Shown here piece by piece: positions 11,387 to 22,671 of a stretch of 25,181 nucleotides of DNA. Each line of letters starts with the position of its first letter. Within the stretch, counting starts at the first letter, position 1. The notes beneath the pieces were generated by a model. It saw only the letters and a program-made list of their open reading frames with translations. It was not told where the DNA came from and ran no database searches. The stretch lies in assembly GCA_034687125.1 (NCBI GenBank), contig JAQGBZ010000626.1:1-25181 (forward strand), read 5' to 3'. A program made the position numbers and the translations under genes. The DNA comes from Neelides folsomi. Its lineage: Eukaryota; Arthropoda; Collembola; Neelipleona; Neelidae.

Positions 11387-11494
11387 TTTGATGATTTGAA
11401 TTGACATGAAGTTTTATAATTATTCAATCGATTTGAATTCAAAGAATTATTTAAGTATTTATTGTAAATTAAATAATTGTAATTTAAAAGTTAA

Positions 11495-12175
11495 CTAAGG
11501 TATATTGTCCCATTTGGAATCTGTATAAAAGCAAACACAGTCACAGTCGGGAGGATTTTCATCTTGGCGTGGTTCGCATTCCCAACGGCAGCCGGGCTCC
11601 TTAAAATAATATAAAATTAAATAAACCAATTTAATCATTTCTTAATTATAATTAATCGTATTAAAAATTTAAAGATTTGAACTTTGACACATGAAGTTTT
11701 ATATTCCGCTTGGCTCTGAACGCTTGTAGTCATCGACTCGACCATTTCCAGCGGAAGATCTTCTTCAGCGGTTTCATCCTCCATTACAATTTCTACCACA
11801 GCTTCTATATAAAATAAATACACATTTAATATTAATAATATTAAATAGTTTATTCAGTTTAATTTTAACCCAATATAAATTCTCATAAAATGTTAATCAA
11901 AAGAGTAATTTAATAATAAAAAATATAGTTTGTCATTTGGAAAGAATTTTTTTATTGAATCTCATACCGGGTTTTATTTTGTGATAGTAATTTTGTGTTC
12001 TTGGGAAAAAGTATTGATTCAACGGGGGTTGATATTGCCAACGTGTGAAGTGAACGTCCGCCGTTGTCATCATCTTCGACCAAACAGAATTAGAATTAAA
12101 AAGAGAATTATTAATTTATTATCGACTTTATTTGATTAAACTTACAAGACAGGCGAAGAGGAGAAATTTCTCCAT
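11495..12175 (-). CDS. Small secreted Cys-rich protein (4 exons)
   Basis: Exons (minus): 12175-12146, 12073-11968, 11804-11683, 11599-11495; donors GTAAGT, GTATGA, GTTCAA; phases 0, 1, 0; 120 residues. The first exon codes only MEKFLLFACL and joins MMTTA to make a signal peptide, with likely cleavage before DVHF. The mature chain has an aromatic/basic section (RWQYQPPLNQYFFPRTQNYYHK), an acidic middle (EDETAEEDLPLE), and a C-terminal module with six cysteines spaced C-x5-C-x3-C-x10-C-x-C-x-C. Six Cys suggest three disulphides in an extracellular peptide. I do not recognise the family, and no enzyme or toxin function can be claimed. A minus-strand AATAAA is at 11463-11458. Its ATG lies 107 bp from that of the plus-strand DRC10-like gene. 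The donor of exon 3 (GTTCAA) is the least certain join. Confidence 0.65.
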
Positions 12176-12282
12176 GGCTTTTCCTTCTCGACTGCCCAAG
12201 GAGGAGAATCGTGAAGAGAGTCACACCCAAAGGAACTCCACCCTCACTACATTCACTTTATTTATTCAATTCCACTGGAGGA
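12176..12282. promoter_or_regulatory. Short head-to-head spacer, likely bidirectional promoter
   Basis: Only 107 bp separate the start codons of the minus-strand Cys-rich secreted protein (12175) and the plus-strand DRC10-like gene (12283). This interval must therefore hold 5' UTR of both genes and may act as a shared promoter, unless either gene has an upstream untranslated exon. It is less AT-rich than most intergenic DNA here. No motif was identified. Confidence 0.35.
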
Positions 12283-14476
12283 ATGCGAGAGGATTTAAAA
12301 CTGGATTCTTCCTATTTGAGTAAGTGGCTTGGATGTCCATACAAAATGCTTATAAGGACAAAGGTAATAAATGAAGGACTCTTAATTGACACTCTTTGTG
12401 AAGGCCAAGAACTCGACTTCATTTTGGACGAAGCTTTGAGGAAAATCAACCACTTGAGATTTCTTCCGTTGATCATTAAATCTATAACAAAGGGACATGA
12501 ACCATCAAATATTTCTTCTCAACGGTTGCCTACATGTTTTTTTTAAATATGAAATAAATACTGTTTTAAATATGAATAAATTAATATTAATCTTTTAATT
12601 ACTCTAATTACAATCTGTTCATGTTTTGATTAACATAGGAATGAATTCTATGAAAGGAGTGAAGAGATCGAAGGGCTTATTAGGAAAAGTTTACATGGGA
12701 GATACGGAGACCACGTGAGAGAGTCGTTGAGGAAAAACGACGTCTCCTCCCTCGTTTGCCTTCTTGCTCTCCCCAACGATGGAAACACGAAGGAGGAATC
12801 GATGGATGAAGACGGTAAAAATATTTTATTGTACTAATCTTAACTCATTTGACTTTTAATTCTAACATTAGATGAACTGATTCGTCTTTTTAAATTAAAC
12901 CCCGCTGGCTTCAACGTCCTTGTTGAAAAAACAATGATATGTAAATTATTATAATTATATTAATTTTCGATTTAATATCATTTAATATCATATATATAAC
13001 AATTTTTGTAATTGTAATTGTATTTATAAAAAACTGTATTTTAATTGACTGTATATAAATAATATAAACAATAATTTGCTAATTTTATAAAATATTTTAC
13101 AGCTTTAATTGTTAATAATGACAACTTAAATGACATAAGAACACGCCGAGGCACTAATGTGGAAAATGTACTATATATAAAATTGACATTATACCTAAAG
13201 ATTTATTTTATTAAGTTCAAAATTAATTGTTGGTTAAGATTCGTAAGGAAATTCGTCATTTCCTGAGACATTTGATTTCCCTCCGAATTCCTCTTCCCTA
13301 TTCATCTCCCGTGGGAAAGGAGAGGGAAATCGGGGAATTGTATTTGGTGGTCAAGAGACTCAAAAACATCTTGGGATTTGACCGTGTTGATCTTCATGTT
13401 AGCAACCCTTCCCTCGTTCTCCACCACTTGACCATAAAGGCGGCCAAAGAGTTGAATGTAATTAAGTTTATCGTTATCATCATTTATTGCTTTCTTATAT
13501 CTTTCATCGTTTGATTAAATTAATGGGATCATTACCCTCATTGGCATTTTGTAAATAAACAGAACATTTTGAGTGGGATGGGAGTGGAAGCAGATGAGGC
13601 CTTGGCGGAACACCAACAAAAAATAAATCTCATAGGAAAAGAATTGGAAATGAATCAGTCAGAGATCAAATCGGATTTACGGAAATTGGCGTTGGTTGAA
13701 AATACCATATTAAAAAAATTAAAAATTAAATGATAAATGCTAATTAATCTGTTTTAATTTCGTTTTAATAATCTTAATACCTTTTATAAAATGGTATGTA
13801 TTTATGCATTGAAATGAAACTGGTTAAAATAAATAGATTTGAGAGAGCCATTAAGATTAAAGAGGAAGAAAAGCATGGGAAAATAAGAAAAGAAAATATA
13901 GGCGAAATTGTGAAGCGAAAAAAAGAAGAGTTGAAAATCCTCAAATCGAATTACAGAAAGAGCGAAGAAAAGATTAGAAACATATTGTAACTTAAAATAA
14001 TTATTAATTATGGATTAAATTAAATAATTAATATAAATGATTTTTAATAATTTTTAATATTTTAGACGTGGTGTTTCACAATTGAGTAAATTAACAATAG
14101 AGAAATATGATTCGCTCAGCTTCGAGAAACAAAAATGTCTCGACGATCTCCAGATCGAAATGGAGTTAAAGGAAATTGAAGTTGAAGAGTTGAAGAGCAA
14201 ATTGGGCGAAACAGAGGAAGAATACGAAGAAATGAAAGCCACCGAAAGACTAAAAGAAATTCTCCAATCCCTTCAAATGGCAGATTCATTCAAACGAAAT
14301 CGAGCGGCGAGAATCATTCAAGTAATTGTAATTAAAATTTTTTATTAAACTGATGTTTAAATCAATTGACATTTTATTAATTTTTAAAGGGAGCTTGGCG
14401 TCGATTCCTCATTAACAAAGCAAGAAAGAAATTCGGAAAGAAACGTATAAAGAAAAAGCCAGGAAAATCCAAATAA
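12283..14476 (+). CDS. IQ-motif coiled-coil protein, DRC10 (IQCD)-like
   Basis: Exons: 12283-12524, 12639-12814, 12872-12940, 13103-13167, 13239-13457, 13563-13694 (or 13657), about 13844-13986, 14066-14321, 14390-14476; about 462 residues. An N-terminal helical part (FILDEALRKINHLRFLPLI) precedes a Leu-rich middle. A long Lys/Glu coiled coil follows (EHQQKINLIGKELE to EEYEEMKATERLKEIL). It ends with an IQ motif, RAARIIQGAWRRFLINKA, and a Lys-rich tail. This order is that of dynein regulatory complex subunit 10, which joins the nexin link between outer doublet microtubules in motile cilia or sperm tails; the IQ motif binds calmodulin-type proteins. The start is the first ATG in an open frame. 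The exon 6 to 7 join is uncertain: exon 6 reads on to an in-frame TGA at 13731, and two phase-compatible donors exist (GTCAGA at 13658, GTTGAA at 13695). DRC9 (IQCG) is a less likely alternative. Confidence 0.7.
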
Positions 14477-14755
14477 TTAAAATTAATGTAATTAAATCAA
14501 TGTAGGTAATTAAATTAATGTACTATACTTATTTATTTATTTAGAATTGCGTCAGTAATAAATATTTATTTATAAGTCGAAGGATAAATTTTCTTCGTTT
14601 TTAATTGTAATTTAATTAAGTAATTCCATGATCTTGAAGTTTTAACTCATTAAGTATTTTCATCCGTTTGAAGTACTTTGAAGCACCCAGGTGGTGAATT
14701 CGCGCTGAAAAAACTTTTAGTTTTAACTTTTCTTTAAATAAGTGAAGAAGTGAAG

Positions 14756-15124
14756 ATGAAGAGGCCTTTTAGGTAAATTCATTTTTCTTTATAAAATAGT
14801 TAATAATTATTAAACGCGTGTGCAAAGTTTGGGCAACTTTGCTCATCCTTCTCCAGAAAGGGAATTGAAAGTTGGAGCGGTTGGGAGAAAGAGGATTTGG
14901 AATCAGGGAATAAAAGTCAAACCCAATTTCCATATCTTCCCTAACTCCTTCCCTTCCAATTCCAAGTCCTCCTTCAAACGAGATGGAAAGAACCAAGATT
15001 GGCAAATGCATGGAAGCCCTAAAAAACATCCCAGAAAATGGCAAACTTTTATTCGCCCTTTTCATCAAAATATCCTACGAAGGAAATGAAATTACTTTCG
15101 CACATGAATATCCATACAAGTAGA
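14756..15124 (+). pseudogene. Possible gene fragment, cytosolic-carboxypeptidase-like
   Basis: A GC-richer patch with protein-like reading in more than one frame. In the frame starting at ATG 14981, the peptide MERTKIGKCMEALKNIPENG continues LLFALFIKISYEGNEITFAHEYPY. This resembles the beta-rich N-terminal domain of cytosolic carboxypeptidases (AGBL/CCP), which ends in ...YFAxxYPYTYS. It stops at TAG 15122-15124, or at a possible donor GTAGAA at 15121. A different upstream frame gives GWEKEDLESGNK, also CCP-like. A third frame is open to a stop at 15087-15089. A short ATG exon with donor (14756-14772, GTAAAT) lies before it. No catalytic domain (HPGE motif) was found downstream. The best reading is a decayed or misassembled fragment; a lineage-specific small gene is possible. 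Confidence 0.3.
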
Positions 15125-15747
15125 AAATTACATAAGGAGCTGGCTTATCCCATTTGGATAATTAATGAAAATTAATAATTTATTTAATTATGAGATCATT
15201 TATGATGAAGCGATTGATGATGAAATTTAATGTTAATGATTCTTGGTTCCAGCCCCAGGGTCGTCGCATGGGTTGTAAGGTCTTGTAACTTGTAATGTAC
15301 GAGGGCTAATAATGAATAAATAATTAAATGTATTAAGAAATTAAGGCGAAAATTGTTAAAGAGACTTGTTGAGCATTTGTGATTTCCTTCAGATTTGTGT
15401 TTCTTTCTCCTCCGCTGAGTCATGAAATTGATGATTTCTCATTTGTGATTCTTCTCCAACCTCCGTCCCGACCACAACTCATGAATAAAAAAATAAGCAA
15501 CTGGTTGTTCAATATATTATTAGGCATCAGCATGACAAATACATTTATACAAACACAATATTCATTGTACATTACATGTTGACTCGGAATATTAATGAAT
15601 CACAGATTATCCATTACTGTATAGTTCCAAATGGTTATAATCAAAAATGGTTATAATATTTTAATAATGATAAACACTAACGATTAATATCTTTTATTTA
15701 AATCTGGTTTAATTTAATTAAATTTATTTGATTTGAATTTGGTTCAG
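15125..15747. other. Non-coding stretch
   Basis: No exon can be supported. Short open frames on both strands lack conserved sequence. A moderately GC-richer bit near 15240-15305 does not fold as a tRNA by eye. Confidence 0.55.
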
Positions 15748-15926
15748 ATAAAAATGTTGACCTTTAAGGGTCGAGTTGACGTGGAAGTTTGAAGGGATGT
15801 TGGGCGTGTTTTTGGCGCAGGGAATTGAGCGTGGGCGACGGAGGATCCTTCTTAAACAACCGAGCGACCTGAGGAGCCTCAAACAACCTCCAACGTCGCC
15901 TTTAACCAAACACCAAAATCCTACAG
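15748..15926 (+). other. GC-richer patch, possible 5' untranslated exon with a stem
   Basis: The patch is bounded on the left by an acceptor-like TTCAG (15743-15747) and on the right by a strong donor, CTACAG then GTAACT at 15927. It holds a stem pairing 15834-15840 (GGCGACG) with 15894-15900 (CGTCGCC), extended by GAGG (15841-15844) with CCTC (15887-15890). Open frames exist on both strands but resemble no protein. The next downstream acceptor that matters is TTTTTAG at 17405-17411, directly before the EFLamide start codon, so this could be a 5' UTR exon of that gene. That link is inference. Confidence 0.25.
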
Positions 15927-17412
15927 GTAACTTCCCAACTTACTCCTCAGATATCTCTTAATAAAGGACACTTTTTCCTTATCTTATGAAAACCTCCCTT
16001 AAATTCTCATTCATCTCTTAATCTCATTTATTAAACCAATACGTTCTGTAGGTTTAAATGAAAAAACATATTGCTTTCATATCGCAAAATAATTTATCAT
16101 AATATGAATATTATGTAGAGGTCGGTTAGTTCATTTTAATCTTATCACAAAGCCCCTTTGTTTTCAATGTTATAAAATAGCAATCACCCTCAGTTTAATT
16201 AGTTGTCTCGTTTATCTTCATCCCTTCATACTCATATACTATACATACCATACTTATTGTTAGAGTAAGTACAATATACATACGTACTACCTATGTAATG
16301 TATACTAGTGTACATATATGATATTCTGTTTCTCTGTGTTGAATGCTTTGCTTGGGTAAGTATATTGAAAAACGTAATGAGAGTTATGAGATGAGATTTT
16401 TTACAACTTCTCATTTTTCACTCCTTTAATATTGATTTACAAAGCATACAAGTAATATAGTAGTGAACAATTTTATTTCTCAAAACTTCAACTTAAGTAT
16501 TTAATAAAATCTAAAATATGATCCTTTAGGATTTTAATTTCGAATTTTAATATGAGTATTTTAATGATATTGGATAAGTCATCGGCCCACGTTTATATGT
16601 ATTAAAATAAGCTAAATACAAAATTCTCTTTTTCTTTATTTTAAGCGTGGGTGGTTGAATGATCAAGTTATCAACTTTGAAATGGCAGAGCATCAGATTT
16701 CAATTCGGGATTTGCTATAAAGTCCTAAGAAACTAAGATGAACTATTGTACAGATAACATTAAGCGTAAGAGGAGGAAAAAAGAGGAAAAAATAATTTAT
16801 GTAAGTATTGGATAATGACGAAACACTCCTACGCATCTCAATGAATAAAACAACGTGAGAAATCATTTAACGGGAAATGTGCATTGGCAATATTTGAATG
16901 TACATATACCTCTTTATGTTGATTGTAACACTCGCCGGATTGGAAACAAATGAGGTGGAACTATTGAGTACAATAGACAATGAATTGTCTTTGAATTGAA
17001 TTGAATTCATTTGAAATGTATTTCTTAAAAGAATTTCTCTCGGGAATTATTTTTAAAAATATGAAGTAAAATACAGTAAAATACTACATAATTTTAACGA
17101 TAATTAAACTAAAATATCGTTAATGATTTAATGATTATTTTATTTATTTAATTATTTAAAGTCTCAATTTTGTTAAAAACTCGGGTAGAATCTGTTCATT
17201 TCATTCTTGGTAGCATTTGACCCATTTAATGAAATTTTCAAGTACTTGAATCATTTTTGAAAAAATGTTGATCTGAAGCATTTCCATTCGTGCATGTTGT
17301 GCCTTTATTGAGGGTGATTTGATGTTGATTGGTCAAAGATGGGCCTGAGATGAAAGGGAAGTAAAGTGGGGGCTGAGAGTGAAAAGGGTAATTGAATCAA
17401 TGTGTTTTTAGG
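15927..17412. other. Non-coding; possible first intron of the EFLamide gene
   Basis: AT-rich with no exon. TAC/ATA-rich simple sequence occurs at about 16235-16325. It ends with an acceptor-like TGTGTTTTTAG at 17401-17411, two bases before the neuropeptide ATG, which suggests an upstream untranslated exon. Confidence 0.45.
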
Positions 17413-17961
17413 ATGCTGCTCAAAGACGTTGGCTATTTGTCCGTCTTCTTCCTTCTCCTCGGTGGTTCTTCGGGAGCAGAAGAAGGGGAAGAAACAAAGT
17501 TGGAGAAACGCGACCCTTCGCTCCTCCGCATTTTCCTACTTGGGCAAAACTATGGGAGAAACAACATCCCTTACAGGCCAGCTAGAAGAATGGGATCCGA
17601 GTTTTTAGGAAAAAGGTAAAATTTAGAATTATTGTATATTTAAATTATTAAGATTAGAAAATTAACGATCGATTAAAAACTTACAATTAAATTAACGAAT
17701 TAAATTAAAATTAAAATAATTAACATTAATTTAAAAAAATGATTCAGATCCGATGTGGGAGATGATGAAATGAATCTGGACAAAAGACGAATGGGTTCTG
17801 AGTTTCTTGGTAAACGTGGATTAGGGTCGGAATTTCTTGGGAAAAGAGCTCGGACGTTCTCCAATTGGAAGCAAGGATTTGGAGCTGATTACATGGGAAA
17901 ACGCGTCATGGGATCAGAATTCCTTGGAAAAAGATCTCCCACTTCTTTTGATGACTATTAA
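17413..17961 (+). CDS. EFLa: EFLamide neuropeptide precursor (TRH-type family)
   Basis: Exons 17413-17615 and 17748-17961 (donor GTAAAA, acceptor TTCAG, phase 2); 138 residues. A signal peptide (VGYLSVFFLLLGGSSGA) opens a secreted prohormone cut at dibasic sites. Predicted products with a C-terminal Gly amide donor are MGSEFL-amide (before GKR at the exon join, and again in exon 2), GLGSEFL-amide, VMGSEFL-amide, and a longer peptide ending QGFGADYM-amide. An N-terminal segment after KR (DPSLLRIFLLGQNYGR) and an acidic spacer (SDVGDDEMNLDKRR) separate them. The tail is SPTSFDDY. EFLamides act on the arthropod orthologue of the thyrotropin-releasing-hormone receptor and are made in the nervous system. 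An acceptor-like TTTTTAG just before the ATG suggests a 5' UTR intron. AATAAA is at 18055-18060. Confidence 0.93.
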
Positions 17962-19381
17962 AGAAAATTTAGAAATCATTATGAAAATGTTCCTATAAAA
18001 TTAAAATTGCTCTACATTTAAAGATTTAATTGTTCTCTCCTTTAAATAACAAATAATAAAAAGGAATTTGGATGAAATGATGATTACAACTCTATTTACT
18101 TTCTAAGGGCGTACTTTAATTAATAAATCACAATACATTTACAGGTATCTTAAACCAACAGAATAAATAATGATATTATAGTTGTCATTAATAAATGTTT
18201 AACTGGTGATTAATTCTAAATGTATCAAGATCATAGTCAAAGTGTGAATAAACAATAGCAGAACAAATCTTGTATTTATTAAATATGTAAAATAAATATT
18301 AAAAGAAGTAGCAAATAGCCATAGCGTAAAACTTAATTGTAAGTTATTTCATTTTGAATTCCTCGCCTTCCCAATTTTCCCCGGGGAATTCAAATAGTGA
18401 ATGAGTCAATGAGAGTTCAATTGAATGAATCTCTTGACGTCAATGTAAATATTAATAATGCATGGGAAGTTTGTGTGTCTTTATTAGAATAGTTGGACTG
18501 CGGTGGAAAGCGAAGTAATAAATTGGGAAATTCTCTCATTTTAATCCATTTATTTCCATTAAATCTGACCAAGGGATTGAAAGTCAACAGGCGTGTGGGC
18601 CGAAGGGTGAAATCAATGGGGGATTGTAATAAGAAAGGAAAACAATCTTTCTTTTAAAAACACTCACTAAGGATGAGAGAGATTTCCAATTGAAGTGAGG
18701 AGATTCATCAAAACTTTTCAACACACTCCGAAACCCTCAAGCTCGCAAAATCCCACTTCAATGAACAAATGAAATTCCAATGTGGAGGAAATTTCTAGAA
18801 AAAATGTTTTTCAAAATTCATTAAATCAAAATTCATTTATTTTCTTCATCTCGTTATATTACAAATATAAAAAACTACTCGTTTCGTATATTTTCTTATG
18901 TTGAATTATTAATAAATTTTAATATAATTTTTAATAAAATCATTATCATAAAGAAGAATATAAGTAGACACACAATTACATATTTTGTATGTTATGTGTG
19001 TACCATATATGTATATATGGTATATATTCCATATGTGTTTATGTACTGAGTGAGTATATTGTAGAATAAATCTGAATTTTGAATACAATAATACAAGAAC
19101 GGTATATAGTACTTAAGCTTATACATACAGAATAATATAGGTACAGATAGAATAATATAATTCCATATAAAGAAATATTGACAATCCAAAATGTGTTAAA
19201 AGCTTTATAATAATATCATTATATAATATGTAATGCATTTGATATTTTTTATCGCAAGTATTCAGGAATTATATTGAAATTGAATTACTTTTTGAATCAA
19301 CACTCAAATCCCATTTGGAGATAAGATAAGAATGGAAAGGACTTGAGCTAAATTCATTAAATACGGAAGAGTGAAAAAGAG
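17962..19381. other. Non-coding stretch between EFLamide and ERMP1
   Basis: Contains the EFLamide 3' end and the ERMP1 upstream region. A perfect CRE-type TGACGTCA is at 18435-18442, and TA-rich near-palindromic sequence lies around 19001-19020. No coding exon is supported. Confidence 0.5.
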
Positions 19382-22300
19382 ATGAAGCTCAACAAATGGT
19401 GGACACATATTTATAAAAGGCCCAAGACGACCGTTGTCGAAGTCCAAGATGGCCGATTTTATTTTCTTGTCGCTCTCGTATTCCTCACGTGGTTATTTGT
19501 CAATTGGGCAGACAATAAATTACCCGAACCACTCACCAGAAAAGATGCCATTATTAATCCAGACAAGTTAGAAACTTAATTTAAACTTAATTAACAATTA
19601 AGTTTAAATTAATATAATTTATTCTTAAATATTTGGCTGATTAAATAAAACTCTTTTTGTTAATTATATTTATGCTAATTTAATTCTTTGTTAATAAGGT
19701 TCATTGAAGAGAGAGCCAGAGATGATTTGTATGATTTGACCCGATGTCCTTCACGTGTCCATGGAAGCATTTGGAACGACATCATAACTGTTGACCTTTT
19801 GATGAAGAAAGTGAACGAGATCAAAGCAGTAAGTCCTTGGACAATTGAAGTCGAAGCTCAATCGGCCGATGGAGCATTTTTCATCGACGACGATGGAGGC
19901 TACATCGATTCATACAAACAAGTGCCAAATGTGATCGCGAAGCTTCAGGGCTACAAAAATTCCTCGTTCCTTTTTAATTGCCATTTCGATACCAAGGCGG
20001 ATTCTCCCGGGGCGACCGACAATATGATTTCATGTGTTGTGATGTTGGAAATGTTGCGGGTTTTAGCCACCGCCCGAACCCCGCCAGTCCAAACCCTCAT
20101 ATTTTTATTCAACGGGGCTGAAGAATGGGGACTTCAAGGAGCCCACGCCTTCGCGGTTCATCATAGATTTAACGACACAGTGAAGGGATTTGTTAATTTG
20201 GAAGGGGCGGGGGCCGGCGGGCGGGAAATTTTATTTCAATCTGGTCCTGGGGATTCTTGGATTTTGGATGGTTATTTAAAAGGAGTTGAACGACCGTATG
20301 GAACTTGTATAGGAGAAGAAGCCTTTCAAAATGGAATGATTCCCTCAGACACAGATTTCAGGATCTTTAGAGATTTTTCAAATATTCCCGGTCTTGACAT
20401 GGCCTTTATTAAAAACGGCTATGTTTATCACACAAATTTGGACAAAATTGGGGAAATCCCGCCTGGGTCGATTCAGCATATGGGAGACAATGCATTGGGA
20501 CTTGCAAGATATTTTGGTTATGAGAGCGACTTGGACATTATGAAAAAGTCTGAAGATAAAACAGTGTTTTTTGATTTTCTCGGAGCGTTTATGATTTCAT
20601 ATCCAGAAGATGTTGGGAAAGCGCTTGATACAGTTTTCGCAATTCTCACATTGATTTATTTACTCTTCCTCTGTAAGCTATTTAAACTCACTTTTAAATT
20701 TTCAAATAATTAAAGGCTTTTAATATTTAAATCCAAATAGCAATAAAAACATTATTAAAATTTTAATTTAATTTTAATTTAAATTAATTAATTAATTTAA
20801 TTTAACTGGACTAACTTGTTTTAAATTAAATTGATGATTAACTTATGATTATTTCAGGCGGAACTCATTGTCTTAGAAAAGGGTGGTGGAAGGAATTGCT
20901 GTTGAGTCTCTTTGGAGTTTTGGGTTCTTGGATTGTTGGTCTTGGGATTCCAATAGGAATCGGTCAAATCCTTCGTGTGAGTGGATATCCAAGTTCATTT
21001 CATTCTTTGCCGGGATTGGCAATTCCGCTCTTTGGATTTCCCGCCCTCACAACTCAGCTCCTCATTTTGGCCCTCATATTCCGAAAACGGAAAAACGGAG
21101 AAGATTTGGCATGGGGAGGGAGCAAAGGGTTAATTGCAATTGCGGCCATTTCAACAACTCCTTTTGCAAGGTTTCCTTATGTCTTCACTCTCAATGTCTT
21201 ATTTTCAGTTCCTGCCCATATTTTGAGAAAACTTCTTTTTAAAAGTAAAATATTTTTGACAATTAAAAATATAAACATAATTTTTTATAATAAGAATAAC
21301 AAATATTAATTAATTTAAAATTTAATAAATTAATTAATTAAAATTTTTATTATTTGTTTAATTGAATAGAGAAAGAATATTGGGGCGTAGTGTTTTATTT
21401 ATATATTGGTGAATTGATCCCGATGATGTATCTCCTTTATCTCCTTCGCACCCTTCTTGATATTTTTGTTCCAACAATGGGACGATTGGGCGATGGGGTG
21501 GATCCGAATATTATAATTCCCGCCATAACATCAACATTTGTTCTGATTCCAACGGCCACGGGGATTCTCCCGCTCTTTGTCAAAAGTCCAATTAAGAATA
21601 TTTGGGCTGCTGTGGGATTTACGTGTCTCCTTCTTACACCGCTCATTTCTTTTGGACTCATTGGAAGAATTCCTTACACGCATTCAACTCCTATGAGAAT
21701 CAGGATCAATGTAATTATGAATCCATTAATATTAATTAATTAATAATTATTAATAATTAACACAATAATAATTACAATAATAATAACAAAGTAATATCAA
21801 TAATAATTGAATATTATATTTTAAATAAATTGTTAAGTATCAAAATATGTTTAATTTAAATGTTAATAGGAATTTGAACAAATGCATTTTAATGGTGATG
21901 GAACTTTGAATTCCTCTCAACCTTATTTCCACTTTTGGACTTGGGATCCAAATACTCGCGGGCTTTATGACACGTTGGAGAAATCCGCGTCGCTTTTGAA
22001 GCAAAAGACTGAAATTGACATGAGGAATTGCCAAAGACTTCATTGCGATTTGCCCTTCCTTTGGCCTGCGCCATCGCCAGAAGTTCTCAAGTATTTCAAT
22101 TTCCCACCTTTGAAATTAATTATTTATTTATCTTTAATAAATTATAATTTTTAATAATTCGTAATTTTTAATAAAATCATGATTTATTTATTACAGGAGA
22201 GTTGACGTTATTAAAAAAGATACACACGTTCCAAAGAATGTCGTTGACCAAGTGAATGTCGAAATTCAAAGGGAATCTTTGCCAAATGGCGAACGTCTCA

Positions 22301-22671
22301 CTTTCCAATTCAAAGGATCCCACCAAAATTCAATTCTTTTTTATTTAGCCGAAGATGTTGACTTGGTCGATTGGTCCCTGACAGAACAAATCCCCGAACA
22401 TGGTGAAGTTTACAATGGACGGAAATCTTATTTTATTTATCATGGCGTTGGGTTTTCGAATGAGGCGATGGAAATCTCTTGCGATTTCTCGTACAATAAG
22501 GCAAACACCCAAAGACTTCTGCTTGAAATCAACTTCACGGCATTTTTCTATTTTGGCGAAGATCAAAAAAGTGACGAGTTGAAACACTTCATTGACAAAT
22601 TCCCGGAGTGGACTTTCCCTCTTGGGACAACAGCCGTCACGCACATTAGACCCGTTTATAAAGATTTGTAA
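19382..22671 (+). CDS. ERMP1: Endoplasmic reticulum metallopeptidase 1 (M28, ERMP1/FXNA)
   Basis: Six exons: 19382-19566, 19699-20672, 20858-21244, 21370-21710, 21870-22090, 22197-22671; phases match; 860 residues, close to the family's usual length of about 900. A cytosolic N-tail precedes one TM (about 26-42) and the lumenal M28 peptidase domain. Zn and catalytic residues are all visible: His157 and Asp169 in HFDTKADSPGATDN, Glu203/Glu204 in FNGAEEW, Glu230 in FVNLEGAG, and His306 in YVYHTNLD. The ERMP1 hallmark PSDTDFRIFRD is also present. The C-terminal half has several membrane segments (exons 2-4) and a lumenal tail ending KFPEWTFPLGTTAVTH. The family works in the ER on protein processing and folding; rodent Fxna is needed for ovarian follicle organisation. 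The poly(A) signal AATAAA is at 22684-22689. Nothing suggests inactivity. Confidence 0.95.

Noticed and set aside
12132..12323. Plus-strand open frame with ATG at 12174
   Set aside because: It runs through the head-to-head spacer and overlaps the DRC10-like exon 1 in another frame; no protein-like features.
14769..15068. 99-codon minus-strand open frame
   Set aside because: No recognisable domain; the plus strand has splice-like signals and carboxypeptidase-like peptides, so it is probably a shadow.
15235..15310. tRNA or tRNA-derived SINE suggested by GGTTCCA-like bases
   Set aside because: No cloverleaf with A and B boxes in the right spacing on either strand.
18435..18442. Perfect CRE (TGACGTCA)
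   Set aside because: An 8-bp site about 950 bp from the nearest start codon is expected by chance; another copy of the core lies in esterase coding sequence.
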